Part shown: positions 1-8,496 of the stretch, in pieces | How positions within the stretch are numbered: the stretch's first letter is position 1 | Layout of the letters: every line of letters begins with the position of its first letter | Source of the DNA: an uncultured Saprospiraceae bacterium | GTDB lineage: Bacteria; Bacteroidota; Bacteroidia; Chitinophagales; Saprospiraceae | NCBI GenBank assembly: GCA_937139495.1 | Contig: CAKZQC010000025.1 | Location: forward strand, 1-64,000 | DNA length: 64,000 nt | Reading direction: 5' to 3' | Notes under the pieces: model-generated | What the model saw: only the letters and a program-made list of their open reading frames with translations | The model's database searches: none | What the model was told of the DNA's origin: nothing | Program-made: the position numbers and the translations under genes

Positions 1-210
1 CCTAAGACTTGCCGTGAGTTTAATCTTACTTTATAGACTCAACCCTTTCTTTGATACTTAAGGGATGACTCATGTTTTTGCCTTCAGAGGTGGGTTTTAG
101 GATTATTTGCCAGAGCTATAATTTTTCTTGCGGCTAGAAAACGTGCTTGTAAGGAGTGCATTTATTGAGATTGGATTCGTCAAATATTATTCTATGAATG
201 GCTTTGAGTA
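1..210. other. left-edge stretch with no recognisable gene
   Basis: This stretch lies downstream of the minus-strand T9SS gene and runs to the window edge. Short open frames enter from the left on the plus strand, but the two I read close within about 60 bases, so at most the last codons of an outside gene could be here. I see no RNA gene or repeat. Confidence 0.4.
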
Positions 211-244
211 AAAAAAACGACCACTAGCAATGCCAATGGTCGTT
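211..244 (-). terminator. rho-independent terminator of the T9SS gene
   Basis: AACGACCA (216-223) pairs with TGGTCGTT (237-244), an 8-bp stem with a 13-nt loop. Read on the minus strand it is followed by seven T (211-217). It lies about 35 nt after the stop codon of the minus-strand gene. Confidence 0.75.
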
Positions 245-277
245 GGGTAAAAAAAGTAAGTCGGTAGAAGACCCTAA

Positions 278-3200
278 TTAAGGACGTTGGATAACCAAGC
301 GTCTTTGTTGTGATCCTTGGCTCGTCTGAATCTGCAAGACATACACCCCTACGGTAAGTTTGCTAATATCCAATTGAGTACCCAATACTTCGTTAAGCGG
401 TTGACTTAGGACAGTCTGTCCTGCTACATTGATAACTGCTACGCTCTGTAGAGCTACATCGCTCTGCAATTGTACGAGCTGTTGAGCAGGATTTGGGAAA
501 ATCGTTAAGTTGGCAGCTTTTTCTGTTTTGGTTATGTCCGTTACGGTCGTAATCAGTACATAAGTATAAACAGGCGTGGTGCCAATCTCTATTTCTTGAT
601 TATTGATGGCTTTGACTCCGTCAATATGTGTGTTCAATCGTACTAAACCCGATTTTTTGATGATGTCATCTTTGATGGTCATCGTAATCGTACCAATCTG
701 CCCCATGCCACTTCTAGTCATTTGGTCGGTTCTAGTCAAGGCTACATCTATCTGACCAGCAGCATGATTGTTTTTAGAAATACTCATCATGTCTTGATTG
801 ATATTGCCCAACCAAGAGCTATTGAATTGTACCGATACAGAACCATCTTTGACTTTTGTCGAATCGTAGTTGATGGTAAACGCAACACCATACACACTGT
901 CGGCAGGGTTGGTCGTATCTCCTAATATAATCGGTATTTGTACCGTCTGCGAAGGAATAGCCGTCCAAATTTTGGTGAAGAAAGGAATCGTGCCATTCGG
1001 ACGAACGCTACTGCTGTTTTTGAGGTAGAATTGTCCCCAGTTTTGTATGATAGCAGTAGTATCGGCATAATCAATAACACCATTACCATCGGTGTCGGCA
1101 TGTTTGTAATTGGCTCCTGACTGAGGCGTTTGACCTGCCCAAAATAAAGAAGGCTCACAGTCATAATTAATATCGGCATTGTCTCGTATCGTACCCGTAG
1201 TGCCAAACCCTAATCCAACAGGTAGCAAATCAAAGTGATTGACCAGTTGATTGGTATCGGTATCGCCTGCCCAAACGCAGCTAGCTACGGTTACATAAAC
1301 TACATTGGTATCACAGAATCCAGTATTGTCACAATAAGCGACAACCAATTGGTCGGTGTATTGTGCTGGTGTGAAATTGAGGAAACTAAAGCAAAATGGA
1401 TTATTGGTCGATTGCAAAAAGCTACCTGCGGTTGTATTGCTGACAATAGTGGTGGTGGTGTTGCTTGCATTCATGTAAGCAGGCACAGGTACACAAAAAT
1501 CCAATAACGAATCTTCTGCTATCGTGAAGTAGAGCGTATCTATTGGCTCCTGCATACGAGGATAAACAGTAATCGTGTCGTAAGTGGTACAGCTCAAATT
1601 ATTGGTCATTTCTACTACATAAGTAGTAATCGTATCAGGATATACGATAGGATTGCTACAGTCGGTACAAGAAATATTGCCATCAGGGTCAGACGAAGTC
1701 CATAAGAAATCGTAGGCACCTCCGAACTGTATTGAGAAGCTGTTGAGTGTGCCATTGCCACCCAAACCAAAACGCTTACGCACTACCAAATTCCAAGTGC
1801 CTTGTGCCAATCTGCCATACAAATCCGACCAAGCATCTTCTGGAACAAAAGAAGAATCAGCAGGAATACCTTGACCTACATAATTGGTAATTAAATCGGT
1901 TGCATCGACTGAAAAACAAGTTCTGTCGTAGGTGTCAAATATCGAGTTATTGCCATTGCCACTAGAAAGCTCGAACAATGAACCATCAGGTGCGGATAAG
2001 AAAATATCTAAATAATCGGGACGAGTGCCACTAATATCCAAGCATATTTCTACCAAGGAATTGCTATCCATGCGAGTCGGAAAAATACTATTGACTGGCA
2101 AAGGAAAAGTGGTAGAAGTGTTCATACCAATAGCCGTAGGCGTTGTCATTTCGTAATAACGATTGCCCAAAGGTCCTGTCTGAATGCCAGTAGCAAGTTC
2201 TAAGCTATCGCCCAAATTGATGGCGGTATCACGGTTGTTGCCTGCTATGTTGATTTGAGGTTCGTCAAATATTTCTACACTAGCATATACTGGACCACAC
2301 GCATCAGTTGTAGTTATACTATATATACCTGCCGAATCTACTGTAATCGTTCCTGTGGTATCGCCTGTACTCCAAAGGTAAGTACCTCCACTGCCAGCCG
2401 AAAGGTCGATAGTTTGGCTAGAACACAAAAATTGGTCGCTGATACTAATGCCCAAAGCGCCAGCTACTTCTATACGAATACGGAAGTATTGATGACTAGC
2501 TACAACTGGACAATTGGGGTCTTGAACAATAAATACTAAATCATAGGAAGAGGCACCTGATACAGGAGCTATCCAATTGAAGGTATTCGTTTGAGGATTG
2601 ATACCTGTAGTAACGAAGGTAGCAGGTACACCAGGTAGGTCGTCAATGCCGTAGTTCAATACACGAACACTATCGCCCAAATCAGCGTCTGTTACGTCAA
2701 TATCAAATGAAATAGGAGAACCTGCACATACTCGGAATGTATTGTTGATGAACGTACCAACAGTCGTATTATTGACAATCGTATAAACAGGCGGTGTGTT
2801 ATTGATTAAACCAAAATCACTCACAGTTACACTAATTTCTTTCAAGTTTTTAGCAATCAATTCGCCATTTCTATACTCTTCTACTTGATAGGCTACTACA
2901 TACGTACCAACAGCAGTAGGTGTTGTTTGGATGACGCCAGTCAAGCTATCCATCGTAAAAGCAAAAGGAAAAGGCTGTTGTGCGGTATATCCAAAATTGA
3001 GCGTAACAGGTGTCGTAAATTGATTGGTCACAGAAGATAGTGGCGTGACCAAACGGTAACGAATGTCGTCATTATCAGGATCTACGCCTCTAGGGTCAAA
3101 CACAAAAGGTTGGCTAATTTGAGCAAATGCAATCGCAGAATTTAGAAAGTTGACATTGCTATTGCAAAAATAATCTCTATTGTCTTGTTCTGCAGTTAGT

Positions 3201-3655
3201 CCAAGCCCAGTAGTTTGTGGACTTTGTATGTTATTGCCATTCGCACGACAACATTCACTGTAATAAAAAGTTAAGTCTCCGCAGCTCTCCAGTACTTCTA
3301 CACTTACCGTATAAACACCGACTCGAACACCAGGTAGAGAACCACCATTACAAGTCGTTTGGCTAATGACACCGTCACATATTGGCGATACTTCGTAAGT
3401 ATTACTGAGTACTGCCGTGTAGGTTCTACCATAACCAGCCGCTCCATTGCAATTGAATGCTTTCGCTTCAATCGGGAGGGAAGGGGCAAATGTAAGGAAC
3501 GAAGAGCAATCTTGATACAACTCTAGCGTCACATCATATTTGCCAAAGCCCGTACAGACGTAAGTAATTTCACCACCATTGAAGTGCGTGGCGTTTGCCG
3601 AAATTCCACATAAGAGGAATAAAGGAAGCAATAAGTAGTTTAAATATTTTTTCAT
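278..3655 (-). CDS. large secreted T9SS type A protein with P-domain, dockerin-like and cohesin-like modules
   Basis: A 1125-residue extracellular or surface protein. A signal peptide (about 1-22, ending SANA) is followed by Ig-like/PKD-type beta modules (25-500), a proprotein-convertase P-domain-like segment (about 515-650, with DYLDIFLSAPDG and later GTWNLVVRKRFG), and a pair of EF-hand/dockerin-like calcium loops (about 795-880, GDTDTNQLVNHFDLL and DTDGNGVIDYADT). A cohesin-like beta sandwich (about 895-1030) and a C-terminal type A sorting domain beginning LTIFPNPAQQ (about 1048-1125) complete it. The sorting domain is the feature recognised by the type IX system, which exports the protein and usually anchors it to the cell surface. 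It is a single-gene unit with its own -7 element and terminator. Adhesion or matrix function is inference; I see no catalytic residues. Confidence 0.85.
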   Translation of the reverse strand: MKKYLNYLLLPLFLLCGISANATHFNGGEITYVCTGFGKYDVTLELYQDCSSFLTFAPSLPIEAKAFNCNGAAGYGRTYTAVLSNTYEVSPICDGVISQTTCNGGSLPGVRVGVYTVSVEVLESCGDLTFYYSECCRANGNNIQSPQTTGLGLTAEQDNRDYFCNSNVNFLNSAIAFAQISQPFVFDPRGVDPDNDDIRYRLVTPLSSVTNQFTTPVTLNFGYTAQQPFPFAFTMDSLTGVIQTTPTAVGTYVVAYQVEEYRNGELIAKNLKEISVTVSDFGLINNTPPVYTIVNNTTVGTFINNTFRVCAGSPISFDIDVTDADLGDSVRVLNYGIDDLPGVPATFVTTGINPQTNTFNWIAPVSGASSYDLVFIVQDPNCPVVASHQYFRIRIEVAGALGISISDQFLCSSQTIDLSAGSGGTYLWSTGDTTGTITVDSAGIYSITTTDACGPVYASVEIFDEPQINIAGNNRDTAINLGDSLELATGIQTGPLGNRYYEMTTPTAIGMNTSTTFPLPVNSIFPTRMDSNSLVEICLDISGTRPDYLDIFLSAPDGSLFELSSGNGNNSIFDTYDRTCFSVDATDLITNYVGQGIPADSSFVPEDAWSDLYGRLAQGTWNLVVRKRFGLGGNGTLNSFSIQFGGAYDFLWTSSDPDGNISCTDCSNPIVYPDTITTYVVEMTNNLSCTTYDTITVYPRMQEPIDTLYFTIAEDSLLDFCVPVPAYMNASNTTTTIVSNTTAGSFLQSTNNPFCFSFLNFTPAQYTDQLVVAYCDNTGFCDTNVVYVTVASCVWAGDTDTNQLVNHFDLLPVGLGFGTTGTIRDNADINYDCEPSLFWAGQTPQSGANYKHADTDGNGVIDYADTTAIIQNWGQFYLKNSSSVRPNGTIPFFTKIWTAIPSQTVQIPIILGDTTNPADSVYGVAFTINYDSTKVKDGSVSVQFNSSWLGNINQDMMSISKNNHAAGQIDVALTRTDQMTRSGMGQIGTITMTIKDDIIKKSGLVRLNTHIDGVKAINNQEIEIGTTPVYTYVLITTVTDITKTEKAANLTIFPNPAQQLVQLQSDVALQSVAVINVAGQTVLSQPLNEVLGTQLDISKLTVGVYVLQIQTSQGSQQRRLVIQRP

Positions 3656-3701
3656 AGGTCAATTATATTTTGATATTGGATTTTTAATTTCTTTCACCTT
3701 A

Positions 3702-3709
3702 CAAATATA
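3702..3709 (-). promoter_or_regulatory. TAnnTTTG -7 element for the T9SS gene
   Basis: The minus strand reads TATATTTG, matching the Bacteroidota -7 consensus. It lies about 47 nt upstream of the ATG at 3655. I found no matching -33 TTTG at the usual spacing. Confidence 0.45.
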
Positions 3710-3834
3710 GTTTTACCCCAAGGGAAATGAAAATACATTTTTAAGTAGTAATCATATTTTAAATTGATTAATTTTTGTATTTTGTTAGGATTGATAGAGG
3801 TTGTGATATTTAATAGTAAATTAAAATCGTAAAA

Positions 3835-5271
3835 ATGAAAAATGCAAAACTTTGGAAAGTGCTACAAAAACTGTCTCCTAGAGAGCAACTTCGGTTTTCT
3901 AAGTACGTGGCCTCGCCTTTTTTCAACAAACACGAGCAGGTAATGGCGTTATATGTCTATCTAGCCAGCTTTTTAGATGCTCCTGAGGAGCAATGCCCGA
4001 CTCGCCAGCAGACTCAAAAGGCATTGACAATCAAGGATAAACCGCACTTTAATCATATTACGTCTTATTTGCTTCAGTTGCTCCTTGACTTTTTGGGCTA
4101 TCTGGAGCAAGAGGAGCAGCCATTGGAGCAGCAGCAATACAAAATTAGAGCATTGCGCAAGCGCAACCTAACTTTGGCGATACCTACTACCATCAAGCAA
4201 TACGAGCAGGCACAGCAGCGCTACCCTTACCAAGATACCAACTTATATCGGCAGCAATACGGTTTTTATCAAGAGCAAGATGCCTTGTTTTTGTTGGAAT
4301 CTACGAAGCGGTATGACTCCAATTTACAGCAAAAAAGTGATGTGCTTGATGTCTATTATATTTTGTCCAAATTGCAGATTGCTTGCGATATGGCGAGTCG
4401 CAATATTATTATAGAAGCGAACTATACGCCACATCTACTATCGCTGATAGAACAGGTGCTGGCGGAGCAGCCCGATTATCAAGAGCAGTATCCCGCTATT
4501 GCTATTTATGCCACGATATTGAAGATGCTGACCACTGCCGAAAACGAACAGAGTTACCACAGATTACAAGATTTATTGGTACAGCACATACCGCTTTTTT
4601 CGTTGGCAGAAGGGCAGCAGTTATTTGATTATGCTCAAAATTATTGTATTCGACAAATCAATAGAGGGGCTTCTGGTTATTATCAAGAATTTTTGGAGTT
4701 GTATAAGCTGCAGCTCAAATTTGGCATCTTGCTCAAAGATGGATTTCTCGAAGAATGGGATTTCAAAAATATCGTGACCGTAGGGGTACGCCTCAAAGAT
4801 TTTGAATGGACAGAGCGGTTTATCCGCAACAATAAAAAAACGCTCAAACCTGCAGTACAAGAGAATGCCTATCGCTATAACTTAGCGGTCTATTATTATG
4901 CTACACGCCAATACAAGGAAGCCTTGCAGCTACTCTATCAAGTAGAATTTACGGATAGTACGTACCACTTGGGAGCCAAAAATATTCAGCTCAAAAGCTA
5001 TTATGAGCTAGGCGAATCGGAAGCTTTTGGGGCATTGGTGGACGCTTTTAGGATATATGTCAAGCGCAACAAGCAGCTTTCCACCTATCGGAAAGAGGTG
5101 TATTTCAATTTCTTGAAAATAGCAAAGAAACTCGAAAATCTAAAACAAAAGAAAGATTACATTTCTTCTGCCAAGTTTGAAGCGGAAAAACAACAATTGC
5201 AAACCTACATCGCTGAAAATAAAGCTGCTAATTCGGATTGGATTGCACTCGCTTGGCAGGAACTTCAATAA
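3835..5271 (+). CDS. uncharacterised all-helical protein
   Basis: A 478-residue soluble protein with no signal peptide or membrane segment. The N-terminus (LSPREQLRFSKYVASPFFN) resembles a family of uncharacterised Bacteroidota proteins that begin with a segment of the type 'L.P.E...F.KFL.SPYFN'. The rest is rich in Gln, Glu, Leu and Tyr and looks like helical repeats of TPR character, especially residues 330-440 (paired helices such as NLAVYYYATRQYKEALQLLY). No catalytic motif is visible. The ATG follows an A-rich stretch typical of start sites here. It stands alone, divergent from the T9SS gene and convergent with hsp20. A scaffold role is only a guess from the repeat character. Confidence 0.8.
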   Translation: MKNAKLWKVLQKLSPREQLRFSKYVASPFFNKHEQVMALYVYLASFLDAPEEQCPTRQQTQKALTIKDKPHFNHITSYLLQLLLDFLGYLEQEEQPLEQQQYKIRALRKRNLTLAIPTTIKQYEQAQQRYPYQDTNLYRQQYGFYQEQDALFLLESTKRYDSNLQQKSDVLDVYYILSKLQIACDMASRNIIIEANYTPHLLSLIEQVLAEQPDYQEQYPAIAIYATILKMLTTAENEQSYHRLQDLLVQHIPLFSLAEGQQLFDYAQNYCIRQINRGASGYYQEFLELYKLQLKFGILLKDGFLEEWDFKNIVTVGVRLKDFEWTERFIRNNKKTLKPAVQENAYRYNLAVYYYATRQYKEALQLLYQVEFTDSTYHLGAKNIQLKSYYELGESEAFGALVDAFRIYVKRNKQLSTYRKEVYFNFLKIAKKLENLKQKKDYISSAKFEAEKQQLQTYIAENKAANSDWIALAWQELQ

Positions 5272-5294
5272 AAAATAAGGTCAAGTAATGGCAT

Positions 5295-5334
5295 AAAAAA
5301 AAGGCTGCTATCCATACTTTGGTAGCAACCTTTT
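5295..5334. terminator. bidirectional terminator between the helical protein and hsp20
   Basis: Positions 5301-5312 pair with 5321-5332, a 12-bp stem with one G-T pair and one mismatch. Eight A precede it on the plus strand, which become a T-run on the minus strand, and four T follow it. It serves both convergent genes. Confidence 0.75.
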
Positions 5335-5387
5335 ACCCTTTTTACTCTATAAAAACCCCTATTGAAATTATAACTTATGAGTAGATG

Positions 5388-5834
5388 TTAATCTACTTCT
5401 ACTTTTATTTTACTTTTGTAATCACCTGACAACAGCGCTACTTTAATCAACAAAATACCTTGTTCGTAACTTGCCGAAATACCCTGTCGATCGTACTTAT
5501 TATCTAAACGGAAACTTCTGCGAAAAGTTGAGTAGTCAAATTCTTTTTTAATTATATTAACATTTTCTTCCTTTTTATCAGGCTCATTTTCCGTGCAGGC
5601 GACTATCAATTGGTCATTTTCTACCTGAATATCAAAATCTGATTTTTGTTTTCCTGGTATAGCTAAAGCTATCTGCAAATATTCCGCCATTTCGCTCACA
5701 TTGGCAGGTGGAGTCGAAAAAGAGCTATTTTTATTATCAAAAATGTCACTAATGTTACTGTTATTGACAATGTTGTCAACTACTTTGCCTAAGTCATCTA
5801 AAAATCCAAAACCTGTATTCTTACTATAACTCAT
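5388..5834 (-). CDS. small heat-shock protein, Hsp20/alpha-crystallin family
   Basis: A 148-residue ATP-independent holdase chaperone that should bind unfolding proteins in the cytoplasm. The alpha-crystallin domain covers roughly residues 45-148, with AEYLQIALAIPGKQKSDFDI at its start, the FRRSFRLDNK segment, and the loop SASYEQGILLIKVA that matches the family's 'A.y.nGvL.i.ip' motif. The frame is open for 18 more codons upstream, but the internal Met followed by SYSKN gives the normal family length and follows an A-rich leader, so I start there. The last residues (KSKIKVEVD) match the usual end of the family. Single gene. Confidence 0.85.
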   Translation of the reverse strand: MSYSKNTGFGFLDDLGKVVDNIVNNSNISDIFDNKNSSFSTPPANVSEMAEYLQIALAIPGKQKSDFDIQVENDQLIVACTENEPDKKEENVNIIKKEFDYSTFRRSFRLDNKYDRQGISASYEQGILLIKVALLSGDYKSKIKVEVD

Positions 5835-5932
5835 CGTTTTTTCGTTTTTGTTATTGAATCTATTCCTAAAAACAGAAACTGCCCTCAAAAAGTTTCGAGC
5901 GGAAAGTATTATACAGCTTTATCTAGGACTAA

Positions 5933-7042
5933 TTAACCTTTATAAAAAGGCAATTTAGTAACCGTCGCAGCTAATTTTTTGCCACGTACATCTATATAGA
6001 TACCACTGTCTTTCTTGCTATGTGCTACATCGACATAACCCAACCCAATACAACTACCCAAAGTAGGCGATTTGGTGCCAGAAGTAACCGTGCCGATGGT
6101 TTTGCCCGCTTCATCTACAATAGTGTAGCCTTGACGAGGTGGACGTTTATCATCGACAACAAATCCAACTAGCTTACGGCTCACGCCTGCTGCTTTTTGA
6201 GTTGTCAAGTATTCTTTATCTACAAAATCGGCTTCTTTTTTGAGTTTGGTTATCCAGCCCAAGCCAGCTTCTAATGGCGAGGTGGTGTCATCAATGTCAT
6301 TGCCATACAAGCAAAAACCCATTTCCAAGCGTAGGGTATCTCTAGCACCCAACCCAATTGGCTGAATCCCTTGTGCTTCCCCTGCTTCGATGATAGCATC
6401 CCAAACAGTAGCAGCGTCTTTATTATTGACATAAATCTCAAATCCACCCGAACCTGTATAGCCCGTAGCGGAAACAATAACATTATCGACTCCTGCGAAA
6501 GTACCCTTGTCGAATGTATAGTATTTCATGTTCTCCAAATCAAGCGTAGTCAACGACTGCAAAGCAGCAACCGTTTTAGGTCCTTGGATAGCCAATAAAG
6601 CCGTTTGGTCAGAAATGTCGGTCATTTCTACGCCCAAATCATTGTGTTGACTAATCCAATCCCAATCTTTTTTCATATTGGACGCATTGACCACCAACAT
6701 ATACGCACGTTCGCCAGCAGCACATTTATCTTCTGGCAGGCGATAGACAAGCAAGTCATCAACAATACCTCCTTTGCCGTTGGGCATACAAGTATATTGA
6801 GCATCGCCAATCTCCAATTTAGTAGCGTCATTCGTCGTTACTTTCTGGATCAAGTCCAATGCACCTTTGCCTTTGAGTATAAATTCGCCCATGTGCGAAA
6901 CATCAAACATACCGACGCCTTGACGTACTGTTTGATGTTCTTCAATAATTCCCTTGTAAGAAACAGGCATGCTGTAACCTGCAAAAGGTACCATTTTAGC
7001 TCCTAGAGCAATATGCTTATCTGTGAGTGCCGTATTTTTCAT
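5933..7042 (-). CDS. gcvT: aminomethyltransferase, glycine cleavage system T protein
   Basis: A 369-residue enzyme that transfers the aminomethyl carbon from the lipoyl H-protein to tetrahydrofolate, releasing ammonia, in glycine cleavage. Family signatures include GAKMVPFAGYSMPV near the N-terminus, GVGMFDVSHMGE, the VNASNMKKDWDW segment, TGYTGSGGFEIY and the C-terminal barrel with SGTKSPTLGSCIGLGYV. The open frame extends 44 codons upstream, but that part includes the promoter and is unlike the family; the Met followed by KNTALT is the conserved start. No gcvH or gcvP is adjacent. A promoter with both elements lies just upstream. Confidence 0.95.
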   Translation of the reverse strand: MKNTALTDKHIALGAKMVPFAGYSMPVSYKGIIEEHQTVRQGVGMFDVSHMGEFILKGKGALDLIQKVTTNDATKLEIGDAQYTCMPNGKGGIVDDLLVYRLPEDKCAAGERAYMLVVNASNMKKDWDWISQHNDLGVEMTDISDQTALLAIQGPKTVAALQSLTTLDLENMKYYTFDKGTFAGVDNVIVSATGYTGSGGFEIYVNNKDAATVWDAIIEAGEAQGIQPIGLGARDTLRLEMGFCLYGNDIDDTTSPLEAGLGWITKLKKEADFVDKEYLTTQKAAGVSRKLVGFVVDDKRPPRQGYTIVDEAGKTIGTVTSGTKSPTLGSCIGLGYVDVAHSKKDSGIYIDVRGKKLAATVTKLPFYKG

Positions 7043-7092
7043 ACTATCGCAATGTTTTGTTAGCTTTTGTGAATTTTGTTGGCACAAAAATA

Positions 7093-7124
7093 CAAATCTA
7101 TTTGTAATAATACAGTATGTGCAA
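7093..7124 (-). promoter_or_regulatory. promoter of gcvT
   Basis: The minus strand reads TTG (7124-7122), 21 nt spacer, TAGATTTG (7100-7093). This fits the Bacteroidota consensus TTTG-N19-21-TAnnTTTG well. A second TATTTTTG match lies at 7085-7092. The leader would be about 45 nt. Confidence 0.6.
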
Positions 7125-7188
7125 CTAATAAACCCTCCAGTAGGCAAAAGTCTAGCAGTGCAGCGTTCTAGCATCTAGTAATCTCCCC

Positions 7189-8145
7189 CTACTTCTTTTT
7201 CATAAACTTAGAAACCGCACTAGTCCACTCCTTGGCGAAATGTCCTGACATATATTCGTGCCCAGCTTCTGGAATCACCAACAGCTCTTTATCCTTGCTC
7301 GCCAAGGCGGTATAGACGGCAGCCGTTTCCGAAAGGCGTACCCGAGCATCTTCTTTGCCATAAATATGCAAGACAGGCGTTGTTACTTTTCGAGCATATA
7401 TTTTAGCATCGTGCTTGAACGCACTCATATCGTTCTGTATGCCGCCCCAAAAGAGCAGCAAATCAGGCATTAGCAAAGTAGGTATTTTCATATTCTCAAA
7501 TCGAGTAGTCACAGCGGTTCGCATTGACTCAAAGGGACACTCAATTACTATCTTTTCTATGTCCATTTGGTAGTCATGTTGAGCCTTCAGGATACTCATA
7601 GAACCCATAGAAGTGCCAAACAAAGAAATGGGATATTTAGGATATTTTTCTTTGACATAATCATAGGCTTCTTTGACATCTTCTGCTTCGTAGTAGCCTA
7701 TGGTCGTGGTCAGCCCTTCGCTATCGCCGTGCGCTCGGAGGTCAACCAAAAAAGTATGATAACCCAAGCTGCGAAAAATACCAGCAGGACCCAATACCGC
7801 ACTTTTTCGGCTATTGTACCCATGAAAAAGAATAACCGTTCCTTTGGGGCGACTCGTGCGTGCAGGTATCCACCAAGCACTAAGTTGCAGCGAATCTCTT
7901 AGCGTCACGGTTTCGTACTTGTAGCGTGGGGTAGTGGTGTTTTTTGATTTTGGGGTTTCGATACCAAACAAACCTAGTTTAGCTTTGTCTTGCCAATTGC
8001 CTAAATCTTGGGCATAAGTTGCCTTAAATTTGGGTACATCTTTCTCTACAAAATGCGTGAATTTATAGGCGTGATTATAAATCACAACATTGAGACCAAT
8101 AAATAAGAGTAAAAGCAAATAGAATAATCGTTTGAGCCAACGCAT
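7189..8145 (-). CDS. membrane-anchored alpha/beta hydrolase
   Basis: A 318-residue serine hydrolase. An N-terminal hydrophobic segment (about 5-25) anchors it in the membrane. The core shows the oxyanion-loop motif HGYNSRKS, the DLRAHGDSEG turn, the nucleophile elbow GTSMGS, an acid candidate in YGKEDARV, and the catalytic His in EAGHEYMS, all in the order expected for the fold. It resembles the BAAT/FrsA-like and lysophospholipase-like hydrolases that Bacteroidota carry with an N-terminal anchor. The substrate cannot be read from sequence. It lies 146 nt upstream of gcvT in the same direction, but gcvT has its own promoter. Confidence 0.85.
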   Translation of the reverse strand: MRWLKRLFYLLLLLFIGLNVVIYNHAYKFTHFVEKDVPKFKATYAQDLGNWQDKAKLGLFGIETPKSKNTTTPRYKYETVTLRDSLQLSAWWIPARTSRPKGTVILFHGYNSRKSAVLGPAGIFRSLGYHTFLVDLRAHGDSEGLTTTIGYYEAEDVKEAYDYVKEKYPKYPISLFGTSMGSMSILKAQHDYQMDIEKIVIECPFESMRTAVTTRFENMKIPTLLMPDLLLFWGGIQNDMSAFKHDAKIYARKVTTPVLHIYGKEDARVRLSETAAVYTALASKDKELLVIPEAGHEYMSGHFAKEWTSAVSKFMKKK

Positions 8146-8496
8146 AGGAGAAAAACTGTTTTTGAAGTTATTTGGTAGTTGAGCAATACTTTCTAAAGAT
8201 ACAAATAGATTGCTGAACGATAATGTTTAAATCATAATCTTGTTATGCTTCCCGCTATTTAAAAATGACAACAACCACTTATTGCTTTTTTTGACCAAAA
8301 AATAAAACCAGCGTGCAACTGTTCTCTAAAGTTTTCTATTTTCTGTTTTCTAATTGTATATTGCAGTATAGAAATATACTAAGAATTGCTTCCCAATGAA
8401 AAATTAAAAACCCAATAATCTCCCAATGAAAAAAATCCAATTTGTAGTCAGCTAATAGAATTTTACTAAATAAAAATTCAACATTTAAATAAAAAT
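8146..8496. other. 351-nt divergent intergenic region upstream of murA
   Basis: An AT-rich region between the hydrolase and murA start codons. It holds a short direct repeat (TCCCAATGAAAA-like, near 8392 and 8420). I find no open frame above 15 codons, no clear TAnnTTTG element and no hairpin. The promoters of both genes should lie here. Confidence 0.5.

Noticed and set aside
722..2539. Several plus-strand frames of 60-94 codons inside the T9SS gene
   Set aside because: They lie in the antisense frames of a long coding sequence with clear domain structure and have no start context of their own.
6605..7006. A 133-codon plus-strand frame inside gcvT
   Set aside because: Antisense to a confidently identified enzyme and without any recognisable protein character.
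7043..7174. N-terminal extension of GcvT
   Set aside because: The extra 44 codons include the promoter elements and do not match the family; the internal Met is used instead.
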